In this document: piece after piece, positions 54,367 to 64,000 of the stretch
How positions within the stretch are numbered: the stretch's first letter is position 1
Layout of the letters: each line of letters starts with the position of its first letter
NCBI GenBank assembly: GCA_040507225.1
Contig: JBEVVG010000002.1
Location: 124,001-188,000 of the forward strand
DNA: 64,000 nucleotides
From: Thiodiazotropha sp040507225
Lineage (GTDB): Bacteria > Pseudomonadota > Gammaproteobacteria > Chromatiales > Chromatiaceae
Direction: 5' to 3'
The notes under the pieces: generated by a model
Database searches by the model: none
Seen by the model: only the letters and a program-made list of their open reading frames with translations
What the model was told of the DNA's origin: nothing
Made by a program: the position numbers and the translations under genes

Positions 54367-55512
54367 ATGGCACTGCCCCGCGATGAACTCGAACCCTGGT
54401 TCCTGATCGCCCTGACCCCCGGCATCGGCAGCCGCTACTTTTTGCGACTGCTGTCACATTTCAGGACACCCGAAGGCATTCTCTCCGCCAGCCGGGGGGC
54501 GTTACGCGACCTTGGCATCCCGCAGTCGGCCGTGGATCATCTGCTGAACCCGGACCGGAACCGGCTGCAGTCCCTCTGGTCCTGGTACGACCAGCCGGAC
54601 CACGGGGTACTCACCCTGGCCGACCCGGACTACCCGTCGGTTCTGCTGGAGATCGAAGATCCACCGCCGCTCATCTACTGGGTCGGCCAGCCGGCGACTC
54701 TGCAACAGCCGCAGATGGCCATCGTCGGCAGTCGCAACCCGACCCCGAACGGACTGGCAAACGCTCGGGAATTCGCCCGCTTTCTCGCCTCGGCCGGCTG
54801 GTGCATATGCAGCGGCCTGGCCCAGGGCATCGACGGCGCCGCGCATATCGGCGCCCTGCAATCCGGCACCACCCTGGCGGTGATGGGCACCGGTCCGGAC
54901 CGTATCTATCCCGCCAGCCACCGGGCCCTGGCCCACCAGATCGCCGCAGCCGGCCTGCTGGTCACCGAGTTCCCCCCGGGTACACCGCCAAAGGCGGACC
55001 ATTTTCCACGCCGCAACCGCTTGATCAGTGGACTCTCCCGGGGGGTTCTGGTGGTGGAAGCCACCACTCAGAGCGGTTCCCTGATCACCGCCCGGCTGGC
55101 CGGGGAACAGGGGCGGGAGGTTTTCTCCATCCCGGGCTCGATTCACAACCCCCAGGCGCGCGGCTGCCATGCACTGATCCGCCAGGGCGCCAAGCTGGTG
55201 GAATCCGCCGAAGACATCCTCGAAGAGATCGGCGCTTTGACGGAAACACCCCCCCGCACAGCGACCTCAGCGCCTGCGGATACTCCCGTCAACCGCTCAA
55301 CCGACCCGGACTATGAGCGGCTCCGTGAGGCACTGGGTTACGACCCGGTCTCAGTTGATGAATTAATCGCCCGTACAGGTTTGACCGCAGAGGCGGTTTC
55401 GTCCATGCTGCTTTTGCTGGAGCTCGAAGGTCATGTATCATCGGCGCCTGGTGGTTTCTACAGCCGCACGGAATCCTTCCCATCCCGCACCTGCGGGAAA
55501 GAGAGCACATGA
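54367..55512 (+). CDS. dprA: DNA-processing protein DprA
   Basis: 381 residues. An N-terminal SAM-like helical domain, the Rossmann-like DprA core (IVGSRNPTPNG, CSGLAQGIDGAAH, GTGPDRIYP, RNRLISGLSRGVLVVEA) and a C-terminal winged helix (about 315-370). It loads RecA on incoming single-stranded DNA in transformation. Its stop overlaps the smg ATG by 4 bases. Confidence 0.96.
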   Translation: MALPRDELEPWFLIALTPGIGSRYFLRLLSHFRTPEGILSASRGALRDLGIPQSAVDHLLNPDRNRLQSLWSWYDQPDHGVLTLADPDYPSVLLEIEDPPPLIYWVGQPATLQQPQMAIVGSRNPTPNGLANAREFARFLASAGWCICSGLAQGIDGAAHIGALQSGTTLAVMGTGPDRIYPASHRALAHQIAAAGLLVTEFPPGTPPKADHFPRRNRLISGLSRGVLVVEATTQSGSLITARLAGEQGREVFSIPGSIHNPQARGCHALIRQGAKLVESAEDILEEIGALTETPPRTATSAPADTPVNRSTDPDYERLREALGYDPVSVDELIARTGLTAEAVSSMLLLLELEGHVSSAPGGFYSRTESFPSRTCGKEST

Positions 55513-55985
55513 ACGAAAACGTAGTCGATATACTGATCTACCTCTATGAAAATTACATGGACGGTGAACAAGCTCCGCCGACGGACCAGTACGAATTGCG
55601 CGACGCCCTGATACAGGCCGGTTTTCCCTCCAGCGAAATCAACAAGGCCTTCGACTGGCTGGACGAACTGGCCGAGAATGCCGAGGCCCATCAGGGAACG
55701 GACAACCACCCTCACTCGCTGCGCATCTACACCGACGAGGAGATGGCCCGTCTGGACGTGGACTCCCGCGGACTGCTGCTGTTCCTGGAGCAGAACGAGA
55801 TGCTCACCCAAACCGCCCGGGAACTGGTGATCGAACGCGCCCTGGCCCTGGACACCGCCATCATTTCGGAAGAAGAGTTGAAATGGATCATTCTGCTGGT
55901 ATTGATGAACCAGCCGGGCCAGGAGGCCGCATTTGCCCGCATGGAAGACATGGTGTACAACGAAGCGCCCGCCTACCTGCACTGA
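55509..55985 (+). CDS. smg: Smg-family protein (DUF494)
   Basis: 158 residues, acidic and helical, starting MNENVVDILIYLYENYMDG as in the Smg/DUF494 family. Function unknown; it is almost always found between dprA and topA. ATG 55509 overlaps the dprA stop. Confidence 0.95.
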   Translation: MNENVVDILIYLYENYMDGEQAPPTDQYELRDALIQAGFPSSEINKAFDWLDELAENAEAHQGTDNHPHSLRIYTDEEMARLDVDSRGLLLFLEQNEMLTQTARELVIERALALDTAIISEEELKWIILLVLMNQPGQEAAFARMEDMVYNEAPAYLH

Positions 55986-56191
55986 TCGGGCGTTTCACGG
56001 GGGGTGAGTACGCCCTCCCCCACCCGGCATCCGGCCCCGCCAACCCACACCCCGGAGCCATCCAGACAGCGCTTGCCGGCCGGAATTACCCTCACGAATT
56101 CGCTGGATCGTGGGACAAAAAACACTTGATTTCTTGCACGCGGAACGGTTCACTGTGCCGCATTTTTCATTGGGAGACGACCTGAAACCCC

Positions 56192-58468
56192 ATGAACCTG
56201 GTCATCGTAGAGTCGCCCGCCAAGGCGAAAACCATCAAAAAATACCTCGGTGGCAACTTCGAGGTACTGGCCTCCTATGGCCATGTCCGTGACCTGATCC
56301 CGAAAGAGGGGGCGGTGGATCCGAGCCAGGGTTTCGCCATGAAGTATCAGATCATCGAGCGCAACGACCGGCATGTGCAGGCCATCGCCAAGGCCCTGAA
56401 AAATTCCGAAGCCCTGTATCTCGCGACCGATCCGGACCGCGAGGGTGAAGCCATCTCCTGGCATCTCTCCGAGCTGCTGAAGGACAAGGGCAAACTGAAG
56501 AACAAACCGGTCTACCGGGTGGTGTTCAACGAGATCACCAAGAAGGCGGTGAACGATGCCATCGCCAATCCCCGGGAATTATCCCACCACCTGATCGATG
56601 CCCAGCAGGCGCGCCGCGCGCTGGACTATCTGGTGGGCTTCAACCTCTCTCCCCTGCTGTGGAAAAAGGTGCGCCGCGGGCTCTCCGCCGGACGGGTGCA
56701 GAGTCCGGCCCTGCGCATGATCGTGGAACGGGAGCTGGAGATCGAGGCCTTCAAGGCCGAGGAGTTCTGGACCCTTGAGGCGGACACGGAGAAACAGAAT
56801 CAGGCGTTTTCCGCGAAACTCACCCACTACCGGGGCGAAAAGCTGGAGAAATTCAGCATCACCAACGAGTCCGACGCCGAGGCGGCGGAACAGGCCCTGA
56901 CCACAGCGGGCGCCGACGGCCTGCAGGTGGTCAAGGTCGAGAAGAAGCAGCGCAAACGTAACCCGGCGCCCCCCTTCACCACCTCCACCCTGCAGCAGGA
57001 GGCGGCGCGCAAGCTCGGCTTTACCGCGCAACGCACCATGCGCACCGCCCAGCAACTCTACGAGGGTGTCGACGTGGGGCAGGGCACCGTGGGCCTGATC
57101 ACCTACATGCGTACCGACTCGGTCAACCTGGCCGACGAGGCGATCGACGAGATCCGCGGGTTCATCAGCGAGAAGTACGGTAGCGACCAGCTGCCCCCGG
57201 AACCGCGCCGCTTCAAGACCAAATCAAAGAATGCCCAGGAGGCCCATGAGGCGATCCGTCCCACCTCCGCCCTGCGGGTACCCGATGAGATCAAGGACCA
57301 CCTGACCAAAGATCAGGCGCGCCTCTACGAACTGGTATGGAAGCGGGCCGTGGCCTGCCAGATGATCCACGCCACCATCCACACGGTGGCTGCCGATCTG
57401 CAGTGTGGCGAAGGCAATCTGTTTCGCGCCAACGGTTCGGTGATCGCCAAACCCGGCTTCATCGCGGTCTACCAGGAGGGCCTGGACGACGCCGCCAAGG
57501 GCGATAACGACGAAAAGATCCTGCCGCCGCTGAGCGAGGGGGAAAACCTGCCGCTGAAGGCGATCCGCCCGGAGCAGCATTTCACCGAACCGCCACCGCG
57601 CTACAGCGAGGCGACCCTGGTCAAGGCCCTGGAAGAGTACGGCATCGGCCGCCCTTCCACCTACGCCTCGATCATCTCCACCCTGCAGGACCGCGAGTAC
57701 GTGGTGCTCGACAAGAAGCGCTTCAAGCCCACCGACGTGGGTCGGGTGGTGAACAAGTTCCTCACCGAGTACTTCACCCGCTACGTGGACTACGACTTCA
57801 CCGCCAAGCTGGAGGACGAGCTTGATGCGGTTTCACGCGGCGAAGAGGAGTGGGTACCGTTGCTGGAGAAGTTCTGGAGTCCCTTCAAGGAACAGATCGA
57901 CCACACCCAGGAAAACGTCAAGCGCAGCGATGTCACCCACGAGGCACTGGACGAGGCCTGTCCCAAGTGCGGCAGCCAGCTCTCCATCCGCCTCGGCCGG
58001 CATGGTCGCTTCATCGGCTGCACCAACTACCCCGAATGCGACTACACCCGGGATCTCAACGCGGACAGCAGCGAGAAGGAGGAGCCGGAGGTGGTGGAGG
58101 GCCGCAACTGCCCGGAATGCGGCTCAGAACTGGTGATCAAGCGCGGTCGCTACGGCAAATTCATCGGCTGTTCCGGCTACCCGAAGTGCCGCTACATCGA
58201 ACCCCTGGAGAAACCGGAAGACACCGGGGTCAGCTGTCCCAAGTGCCACAAGGGCACCCTGCTGAAACGCAAATCCCGGCGCGGCAAGATCTTCTACTCC
58301 TGCTCCACCTACCCGGATTGCGACTACGCGGTGTGGAACGAGCCGATTGCCGAACCCTGCCCGAATTGCGGCTGGCCGGTGCTGACCATCAAAACCACCA
58401 AGCGCAAGGGCTCGGAGAAAGTCTGTCCGCAGAAGGACTGTTCCTTCAGCGAACCCTACGAAGGCTAA
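56192..58468 (+). CDS. topA: DNA topoisomerase I
   Basis: 758 residues. TOPRIM domain (IVESPAKAKTIKKYLG; ATDPDREGEAISWHL), the catalytic tyrosine in GLITYMRTDS, and four C-terminal zinc-ribbon modules (CPKCGSQ, CPECGSE, CPKCHKG, CPNCGWP). Relaxes negative supercoils. Shorter than E. coli TopA but common in this group. Follows smg after 206 bases. Confidence 0.98.
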   Translation: MNLVIVESPAKAKTIKKYLGGNFEVLASYGHVRDLIPKEGAVDPSQGFAMKYQIIERNDRHVQAIAKALKNSEALYLATDPDREGEAISWHLSELLKDKGKLKNKPVYRVVFNEITKKAVNDAIANPRELSHHLIDAQQARRALDYLVGFNLSPLLWKKVRRGLSAGRVQSPALRMIVERELEIEAFKAEEFWTLEADTEKQNQAFSAKLTHYRGEKLEKFSITNESDAEAAEQALTTAGADGLQVVKVEKKQRKRNPAPPFTTSTLQQEAARKLGFTAQRTMRTAQQLYEGVDVGQGTVGLITYMRTDSVNLADEAIDEIRGFISEKYGSDQLPPEPRRFKTKSKNAQEAHEAIRPTSALRVPDEIKDHLTKDQARLYELVWKRAVACQMIHATIHTVAADLQCGEGNLFRANGSVIAKPGFIAVYQEGLDDAAKGDNDEKILPPLSEGENLPLKAIRPEQHFTEPPPRYSEATLVKALEEYGIGRPSTYASIISTLQDREYVVLDKKRFKPTDVGRVVNKFLTEYFTRYVDYDFTAKLEDELDAVSRGEEEWVPLLEKFWSPFKEQIDHTQENVKRSDVTHEALDEACPKCGSQLSIRLGRHGRFIGCTNYPECDYTRDLNADSSEKEEPEVVEGRNCPECGSELVIKRGRYGKFIGCSGYPKCRYIEPLEKPEDTGVSCPKCHKGTLLKRKSRRGKIFYSCSTYPDCDYAVWNEPIAEPCPNCGWPVLTIKTTKRKGSEKVCPQKDCSFSEPYEG

Positions 58469-58777
58469 ACGCCTGCGGCCGGACACCCGGTTCAAATCTG
58501 TTAATTTCAGTGAACAAAACGCCTGAATTGGGGTGATCCGGCTGTGAATTTCCGGACGCTGTTCAATATTCCCTGAAAGCATGCTACAAACCCGGGTTGG
58601 TGAAATATTTCGACCGCCGGGCTTTACCCGCGCCTCAATTTTCACCTCCCTGGAAAGCTCACGCATGGAACCTCTGGTTGTCCGTTTCCGCGTCTCATGT
58701 CTTCCAGTCAACCAATTCGGTCATTCAACAGCAACAACTACAGGGAGCGCTGTCAGGGAGGATGCACTGAGGTTTTA
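58469..58777. other. 309-bp intergenic region before the giant repeat protein
   Basis: No gene or strong terminator recognised. GAGG at 58769-58772 is a good ribosome site for ATG 58778. The promoter of the large secreted protein should be here. Confidence 0.5.
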
Positions 58778-61700
58778 ATGAGCACCATTAGGTCAATTTT
58801 TGCAAATTACCCGTTTGAAAGCTTCATCCGTTCCCTGAACCCCGGCAGCCTGAGAAACAGCCGAAGATCATTCCTCTTCACCCTACTGCTGCTGCCCGGG
58901 CTGGCCTCCGCGACAACCACCATCAATCATCTGTTCAGCCCGGCAACGATCAATCCGGGTGACACCCCGACCTATCGCATCGAGATCGCCAATGATGCCC
59001 TGGTCAACCTCACCGAGGCGGAGGTCACCTCCCTGCTGCAGCCGCAGATCAGCATCGCCAACCCGGCCAACATCACCAATACCTGTGGCTTCACCGGTGT
59101 CACCGCGGTACCCGGCACCTCGGACATCGTGCTCACCGGGGGGACGATTCCCGCCCGGGTCGGACTGACGGACGGCCAGTGCTTCTTCGAGCTTTCGGTC
59201 ACCGCGACTACCCCGGGCAGTTACATCAACAATATTCCCGCCTTGGTGCCTCCCGCCGAACCCGATGCGGTCACCGCGGGTTATTCCGCCCTGGAAAACG
59301 GGGTCCGGATCTCCAACGCCACCCCGGCGAATGCCACCCTGGTGGTCAGCACCCTGCTCAACCCGACCGGCACCAAGACCTTCAGTCCCTCACCCGCGAT
59401 CGCCGGTGACAGTACCCGCCTGAGTATCGTGCTGAGCAATCTGAACGCGGGTGCGACCCTGCCCCTGACCAGCTTTACCGACACCCTGCCGGCGGGCATG
59501 CTGGTGGCCAACCCGGCCAACACCAGCATCGCCTGCAGCGGCACGGGATCCTCCAACGGCACAGTGACCGCGGTAGCCGGAACCGACACCGTCACCCTCA
59601 ACGGAGGGGTGATCGGTCAATCCGGCAACTGCACCCTGGGAGTGGATGTGGTGGTCGCCTCGGTGGCGGGTACCAGTCAGGTGTTCAGCAACAGCCTGCC
59701 GGGCGGCGCGATCGGCAATACCCGGGGCCTTACCAGCCCCGCCTTCAGCCGGGACCTGACGGTCAACTCACCGATCACGGTCAGCAAGACCTTCAACCCG
59801 GACACCGTCCCGGCCGGTCAACCCTCGCTGCTCACCATCGTGATCAACAACCAGAGCCTGGACAACAGCCTGCCGATCACCAGCTTCCTGGATGACCTGG
59901 CCGGCACGACCCTGAGCATCGTCGATACCAGCGGGGTGGCCCCCGCCGACCCCAGCGTGGTCTGCGATGGCGTAGGCGCCGCCAACGGATCCCTCACCGA
60001 CGGCCTGGGCGGCGTGCTTGCCCAGGGCGATACCGAGCTGCTGCTGAGCGGCGCGGTGGCCGGGCAGCGATCCGGTGCGAATGGCAAATGCACCATCACG
60101 GCCTACGTGACATCCACCACCGACGGGGCGCATACCAACACCATCCCCGCCGACGCCGTGGTCAATCCTGCGGGGCATTCCAGCCCTACCGCCAGCGACG
60201 TGCTCAACGTGAACGCGCAACTGACCGTCGACAAGACGGTATCGGTGAACCAGGTCGCCCCCGGCCAATGGACCCAATTCACGGTCACCATCAACAACTG
60301 GTCCGGGGCTGAGGTCACCAATCTGAGTTTCCGCGACAGCCTGCCCAACTCGGGGGGCAACCAGATGGTGCTCGACGATTCCGCGGGTATCCCGGTTTCC
60401 AACAGCTGCGCCAATGGCGTCTATACCGGAGTGGACGGGGATGCGGAACTGGCCTGGACAGGGGGCACCATCCCGGCGGGTGTCGGCTCGAACCCGGGCA
60501 CCTGCACCCTGGTTTTCCGTGCGCGCCTGCCCGGCACCGCCACCACCGGACTGGTCTTCACTAACCAGATACCTACCTGGGACGGGCTCAACGGGGTTGG
60601 CGGCGACGGCAACGGACCGGGTGGACAGGTGGTCAACCCCCAGCCGAGTCCGGGGGTCAATGTCACCACCGTGGACGCGGTGGCAGCGGCCAAGACCTTC
60701 TCACCCGACCCGATCGCCGAAGGCCAGACCTCTACCCTCTCGATCCGGGTGCGCAACCGCACCCTGAATCAACTCACAGCGGTGAACCTCACCGACAATC
60801 TGCCGGCGGGTCTCACCCTGGCGGCCAATCCCGCCGCCACCAACACCTGCGGCGGCGCCCTGCAGGCGTTTCCCGGTGACACCCAGCTGATCCTCACCGG
60901 CGGCACGGTGAACCCGCGCCCCGACGGCTCGATCCAGACCCAATGTCTGATCACCGCGCGGGTGACCGGGACTACCCCGGGCAACTACCTGAACACGATC
61001 AACCCGGCGGACTTCAGCTCCAGCGGCGGCACCATCCCGGCCCCGGTCTCCGACACCCTGCATATCAATGCGGGCCTCTCCGCCAGCAAGAGCTTTTTTC
61101 CCACCAGCACCGCATCGGGTGGCAGTTCCCGGGTCTCGATCAACATCGTCAACCACTCCTCCGGCGCGCTGACCAACGTCACGGTCGATGACGACACCTT
61201 CTCCGCCGGCCTGGTGATCGCCAACCCGGCCAACGCCAGCACCTCCTGCGGCGGCGCCACCAACCTGGTGGTCAATCCGGGTGAGAGCCGCGCCCAGCTG
61301 CAGGGAGTCAATCTTGCCGCCGGGGACAACTGCGACTTCGCCTTCGATGTCACCACCAGTGGCGCGGGGCCATGGAGCAATACCATTCCCGCAGGCAACA
61401 TCACCAGTGCAGAGGGATCGAGCAACAGCTCACCAGTGAGCGCCACCCTGACCGCCTCGACCGCGGACATCGGCATCAACAAATCCTTCAACCCGATCAT
61501 CGTCACCGGCGGCATGCCTTCACTGCTGACCATCGATGTGATCAACAGCTCGGGCGCCACCATCCATGATGCGGCATTCACCGACATCTTTCCCGAAGGC
61601 ATCGTGGTTTACCCCGTGCCCGACGCCAGCACCAACTGCCAGGGCGGTACAGTTGGCGCGGTGGCCGGAGGCAACAGCGTCAGCCTGGTCGGCGCAACGC

Positions 61701-64000
61701 TGCTGCCCAACGACATCTGCCAGGTCTACGTCACCACCACCTCGATGCGCTTTCTCAACCTCACCAACTTCATTCCGCCGGGGGTCATCTCCACCGAGGA
61801 GGGCTACACCAACGCCCTGGGGACAGAGGCATCCCTGTCGACCCTGCAGGGACTCGGCCTGACCAAGGGATTCTCACCCGCGTACATCCCACCGGGCGCC
61901 ACATCCAGACTGATCCTACAGCTGGTCAGCACCTTCGATGCGAATGCGGTCTCGCCGGTGACCCTGACCAGCGTCAGTTTCACCGATCCCCTGCCCGCCG
62001 GGATGGTATTCGCCGCGGTACCGAACGCCTCCACCACCTGTGCTGACGCAACCCTGACGGTCAACACCCTGACCCAGGCGCTGACCATCTCGGGCGGCAC
62101 ACTGTTGCCGGGGACCGCCTGTCTGATCGAGGTGGACGTCACCGCCGGCGCAGTCGGCGTCTACAACAACCTGATCGTGCAGGGCGCGATCACCACCACT
62201 CAGGGCGCTACCAATGAAGTACCCGTTGCGGCGAACCTGACCGTGATGAATGAGCCGACGGTGAGCAAGGTCTTCGTTCCGGCCAGCGTCAGTATCGGCG
62301 AGCGTTCCACCCTCACGGTCACCATCACCAACAACGATACGATACCGCTCACCGGAACCACCCTGAGCGATACCCTGCCGGTCGGCATGGCGGTCTATTC
62401 GGCCCCATCGACGGCTACCACCTGCGCCGACGCCAATGTTCTGGCGACCCCGGGAGACAATCAGATCACCCTGACCGGCGCCACCATCCCTGCCAGCGGC
62501 AGCTGTACCTTCAGCGCCGATGTGGTCGCCTCGACCTCGGGTGTCCTGAGCAACACCATCGGCGCGGGCAACATCATCACGGACCAGGGAATCACCAACC
62601 CGGGACCGGCCACCACCAACCTGACGGTCCTCGCTCCCCCCAGCGTGAGCAAGGCGTTCAATCCCGCATCGATCAACACCGGCGGCACCTCGACCCTGAG
62701 CATCTTCCTGGGTAACAGCAATCCCGATCCGATCACACTCACCAGCGCGCTGGTGGATGCCCTGCCAGGTAATGTGCTGGTGCAGACCCCGAATGGCCTG
62801 GTGAGCGACTGCCCCGGCGCCGTCACCGCCAATCCGGGCGCCATCCAGATCAGTTACGCCAACGGCGCGAGCATCCCCTCGGGGGGCTGTACGATCTCCG
62901 TGGACGTCACCTCCGCGGTGGACGGTTCCTACCTCAACACCATCGCGGCCGGGCAGTTGACCACCACCGCGGGCAACAACCCGCAACCCACGGTCGCGCC
63001 CATCGGGGTCGGCGCGCTGATCAATGCGGCGCCGGGCATCAGCAAGGCTTTCGCCCCGGCAACCATCGACGTCAACGGCATCACTACTCTGACCCTGACC
63101 CTGCTCAACCCGAATCCGACCGCACTGACCCTGGACGCGGATTTCACCGACACCTTCCCCGCCGGTCTGCTGATCGCCAATCCGAACAATCTGGCGGGCA
63201 GCTGTACCCTGGGCAGCGTCACCGCAACTCCCGGAACAGGATCGCTCAGCTACGCCAACGGGGCCACCATACCGTCCGGCAACTGCACCATCAGTGTGGA
63301 TGTCACCAGCCCCACGGCCGGCAGTTACAACAACACCATTCCCGCAGGGGCGATCTCCACCATCACCGGCGGCACCAACCCAACCCCCGCCACCGGCAGT
63401 CTGATCGTGCGAGCGCCACAGCCTCCGACCCTGGTGAAAACGATTGTCCCGGGAACCATCAATCCCGGTCAGATTTCCCGCCTGACCCTGAACCTGGGCA
63501 ATGACAACGCGGTGGACGCCACCCTGGGCGCGGATCTGGTCGATAACCTGCCCGCCAATGTCAGCGTATCGACCCCCTCCAACCTGGCGACCGACTGCCC
63601 CGGTACGGTACAAACCACCGCCAACAGCCTGACCTACACCAATGGTTCGGTGATTCCTCCAGGCGGTTGCTCCATCGCGGTGGATATCACCTCCAACGTC
63701 TCAGGCGGCCCCTGGATCAATACCATCCCGGCCGGTGCGTTGCAGACCAACCTGGGCAACACCACGGCTCCGACCACCTCCAACCTGTTTGTGAATCCCG
63801 CGCAACCGCCGAGCATCAGCAAACAGTTCTCACCCGACACGATCTCCTCGGGCGCATTATCGACGCTCACCCTCACCTTGGGTAACGCCAACGCCACACC
63901 GACCACCCTGACTGCTGACCTGGTCGACAACCTCCCGGCGGGTCTGGAAATCGCGACGGACCCGAACCTCCAGGTATCCGCGGGCTGTGACCTCGCGAGT
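58778..64000 (+). CDS. giant secreted repeat protein (DUF11/DUF7933-type modules), 3' end outside the window
   Basis: 1,741 codons are visible without a stop. N-terminal signal peptide with an extended basic start (hydrophobic core FLFTLLLLPGLASA near 37-50). The rest is about 13 tandem modules of roughly 125-150 residues, each opening with a motif like VSKTFNPDTVPAG and S.LT....N, then TDTLPAGM, a Cys pair, and NTIPAGA. These are immunoglobulin-like beta-sandwich modules of the DUF11/DUF7933 group found in large surface and secreted proteins. Modules begin near 58.92, 59.36, 59.78, 60.23, 60.69, 61.08, 61.47, 61.86, 62.25, 62.64, 63.04, 63.43 and 63.81 kb. Likely a cell-surface or secreted adhesive protein; anchor and secretion route lie outside the window. 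Confidence 0.9.
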   Translation, partial: MSTIRSIFANYPFESFIRSLNPGSLRNSRRSFLFTLLLLPGLASATTTINHLFSPATINPGDTPTYRIEIANDALVNLTEAEVTSLLQPQISIANPANITNTCGFTGVTAVPGTSDIVLTGGTIPARVGLTDGQCFFELSVTATTPGSYINNIPALVPPAEPDAVTAGYSALENGVRISNATPANATLVVSTLLNPTGTKTFSPSPAIAGDSTRLSIVLSNLNAGATLPLTSFTDTLPAGMLVANPANTSIACSGTGSSNGTVTAVAGTDTVTLNGGVIGQSGNCTLGVDVVVASVAGTSQVFSNSLPGGAIGNTRGLTSPAFSRDLTVNSPITVSKTFNPDTVPAGQPSLLTIVINNQSLDNSLPITSFLDDLAGTTLSIVDTSGVAPADPSVVCDGVGAANGSLTDGLGGVLAQGDTELLLSGAVAGQRSGANGKCTITAYVTSTTDGAHTNTIPADAVVNPAGHSSPTASDVLNVNAQLTVDKTVSVNQVAPGQWTQFTVTINNWSGAEVTNLSFRDSLPNSGGNQMVLDDSAGIPVSNSCANGVYTGVDGDAELAWTGGTIPAGVGSNPGTCTLVFRARLPGTATTGLVFTNQIPTWDGLNGVGGDGNGPGGQVVNPQPSPGVNVTTVDAVAAAKTFSPDPIAEGQTSTLSIRVRNRTLNQLTAVNLTDNLPAGLTLAANPAATNTCGGALQAFPGDTQLILTGGTVNPRPDGSIQTQCLITARVTGTTPGNYLNTINPADFSSSGGTIPAPVSDTLHINAGLSASKSFFPTSTASGGSSRVSINIVNHSSGALTNVTVDDDTFSAGLVIANPANASTSCGGATNLVVNPGESRAQLQGVNLAAGDNCDFAFDVTTSGAGPWSNTIPAGNITSAEGSSNSSPVSATLTASTADIGINKSFNPIIVTGGMPSLLTIDVINSSGATIHDAAFTDIFPEGIVVYPVPDASTNCQGGTVGAVAGGNSVSLVGATLLPNDICQVYVTTTSMRFLNLTNFIPPGVISTEEGYTNALGTEASLSTLQGLGLTKGFSPAYIPPGATSRLILQLVSTFDANAVSPVTLTSVSFTDPLPAGMVFAAVPNASTTCADATLTVNTLTQALTISGGTLLPGTACLIEVDVTAGAVGVYNNLIVQGAITTTQGATNEVPVAANLTVMNEPTVSKVFVPASVSIGERSTLTVTITNNDTIPLTGTTLSDTLPVGMAVYSAPSTATTCADANVLATPGDNQITLTGATIPASGSCTFSADVVASTSGVLSNTIGAGNIITDQGITNPGPATTNLTVLAPPSVSKAFNPASINTGGTSTLSIFLGNSNPDPITLTSALVDALPGNVLVQTPNGLVSDCPGAVTANPGAIQISYANGASIPSGGCTISVDVTSAVDGSYLNTIAAGQLTTTAGNNPQPTVAPIGVGALINAAPGISKAFAPATIDVNGITTLTLTLLNPNPTALTLDADFTDTFPAGLLIANPNNLAGSCTLGSVTATPGTGSLSYANGATIPSGNCTISVDVTSPTAGSYNNTIPAGAISTITGGTNPTPATGSLIVRAPQPPTLVKTIVPGTINPGQISRLTLNLGNDNAVDATLGADLVDNLPANVSVSTPSNLATDCPGTVQTTANSLTYTNGSVIPPGGCSIAVDITSNVSGGPWINTIPAGALQTNLGNTTAPTTSNLFVNPAQPPSISKQFSPDTISSGALSTLTLTLGNANATPTTLTADLVDNLPAGLEIATDPNLQVSAGCDLAS

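Noticed and set aside
61916..63613. A long minus-strand open frame opposite the repeat protein, rich in Gly/Arg/Gln.
   Set aside because: Produced by the high-GC repetitive modules on the other strand; no start signal or protein-like features.
58778..64000. Short DNA motifs recurring every 390-450 bases, considered as a possible repeat array or CRISPR-like structure.
   Set aside because: They are diverged coding repeats in a single open frame, with periods far too long and unequal for CRISPR.

Overview
The window is a high-GC, densely packed chromosomal segment from a sulfur-oxidising gammaproteobacterium of Chromatiales/Sedimenticola type. The lineage is inferred from aprBA (APS reductase), an octaheme tetrathionate-reductase-family cytochrome, class III (anaerobic) ribonucleotide reductase with an FNR-type promoter, and the classical gammaproteobacterial order def-fmt-rsmB-DUF4390-ntrY-ntrX and LysM-dprA-smg-topA. 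No rRNA, tRNA or CRISPR was recognised.

Region 1 (1-20.2 kb). A truncated RND efflux pump with its adaptor (1-3319, minus) is followed by single genes: a methyltransferase, a receiver domain fused to a membrane anchor, a pterin dehydratase convergent with a metallo-beta-lactamase-fold enzyme, and a membrane diguanylate cyclase. The dissimilatory sulfur locus aprBA (12198-9688, minus) ends in a strong terminator and is followed by a YkgJ-type cysteine-cluster protein. A thioredoxin-HEAT fusion is divergent from aprBA and leads a short gene string (hypothetical, DUF423, stand-alone RlmK-like methyltransferase). A second complete RND adaptor/pump pair follows.

Region 2 (20.2-45.7 kb). trkH and trkA lie on the minus strand, then a 21.8-kb accessory-looking block: a PhoX-like lipoprotein, a diheme lipoprotein, a GGDEF-EAL protein, an AraC/MipA/CPBP operon, an octaheme cytochrome c with a cytochrome b partner, the nrdD/nrdG locus, a translationally coupled four-gene envelope operon (DUF5995-like, Asp-nucleophile hydrolase, MMPL/RND permease, CrtC/AttH-like lipoprotein), and a decayed REP-associated transposase with REP palindromes. 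In many relatives trkA and trkH follow ntrX directly, so this block looks inserted into a conserved gene string.

Region 3 (45.7-64 kb). Housekeeping genes: ntrX, ntrY, DUF4390, rsmB, fmt and def on minus; LysM, dprA, smg and topA on plus. The window ends inside a secreted protein of more than 1,741 residues built from about 13 tandem DUF11/DUF7933-like modules.

Main points for a second look: (1) the class III ribonucleotide reductase appears split, with the glycyl-radical segment on a separate 59-codon ORF that has its own ribosome binding site, under a promoter carrying two NrdR boxes and a perfect FNR box; (2) the DUF5995/hydrolase/RND/CrtC-like operon, whose combined function I cannot name; (3) an NtrX lacking the GAFTGA loop and the Walker A lysine; (4) the membrane-anchored octaheme cytochrome with a cytochrome b partner.
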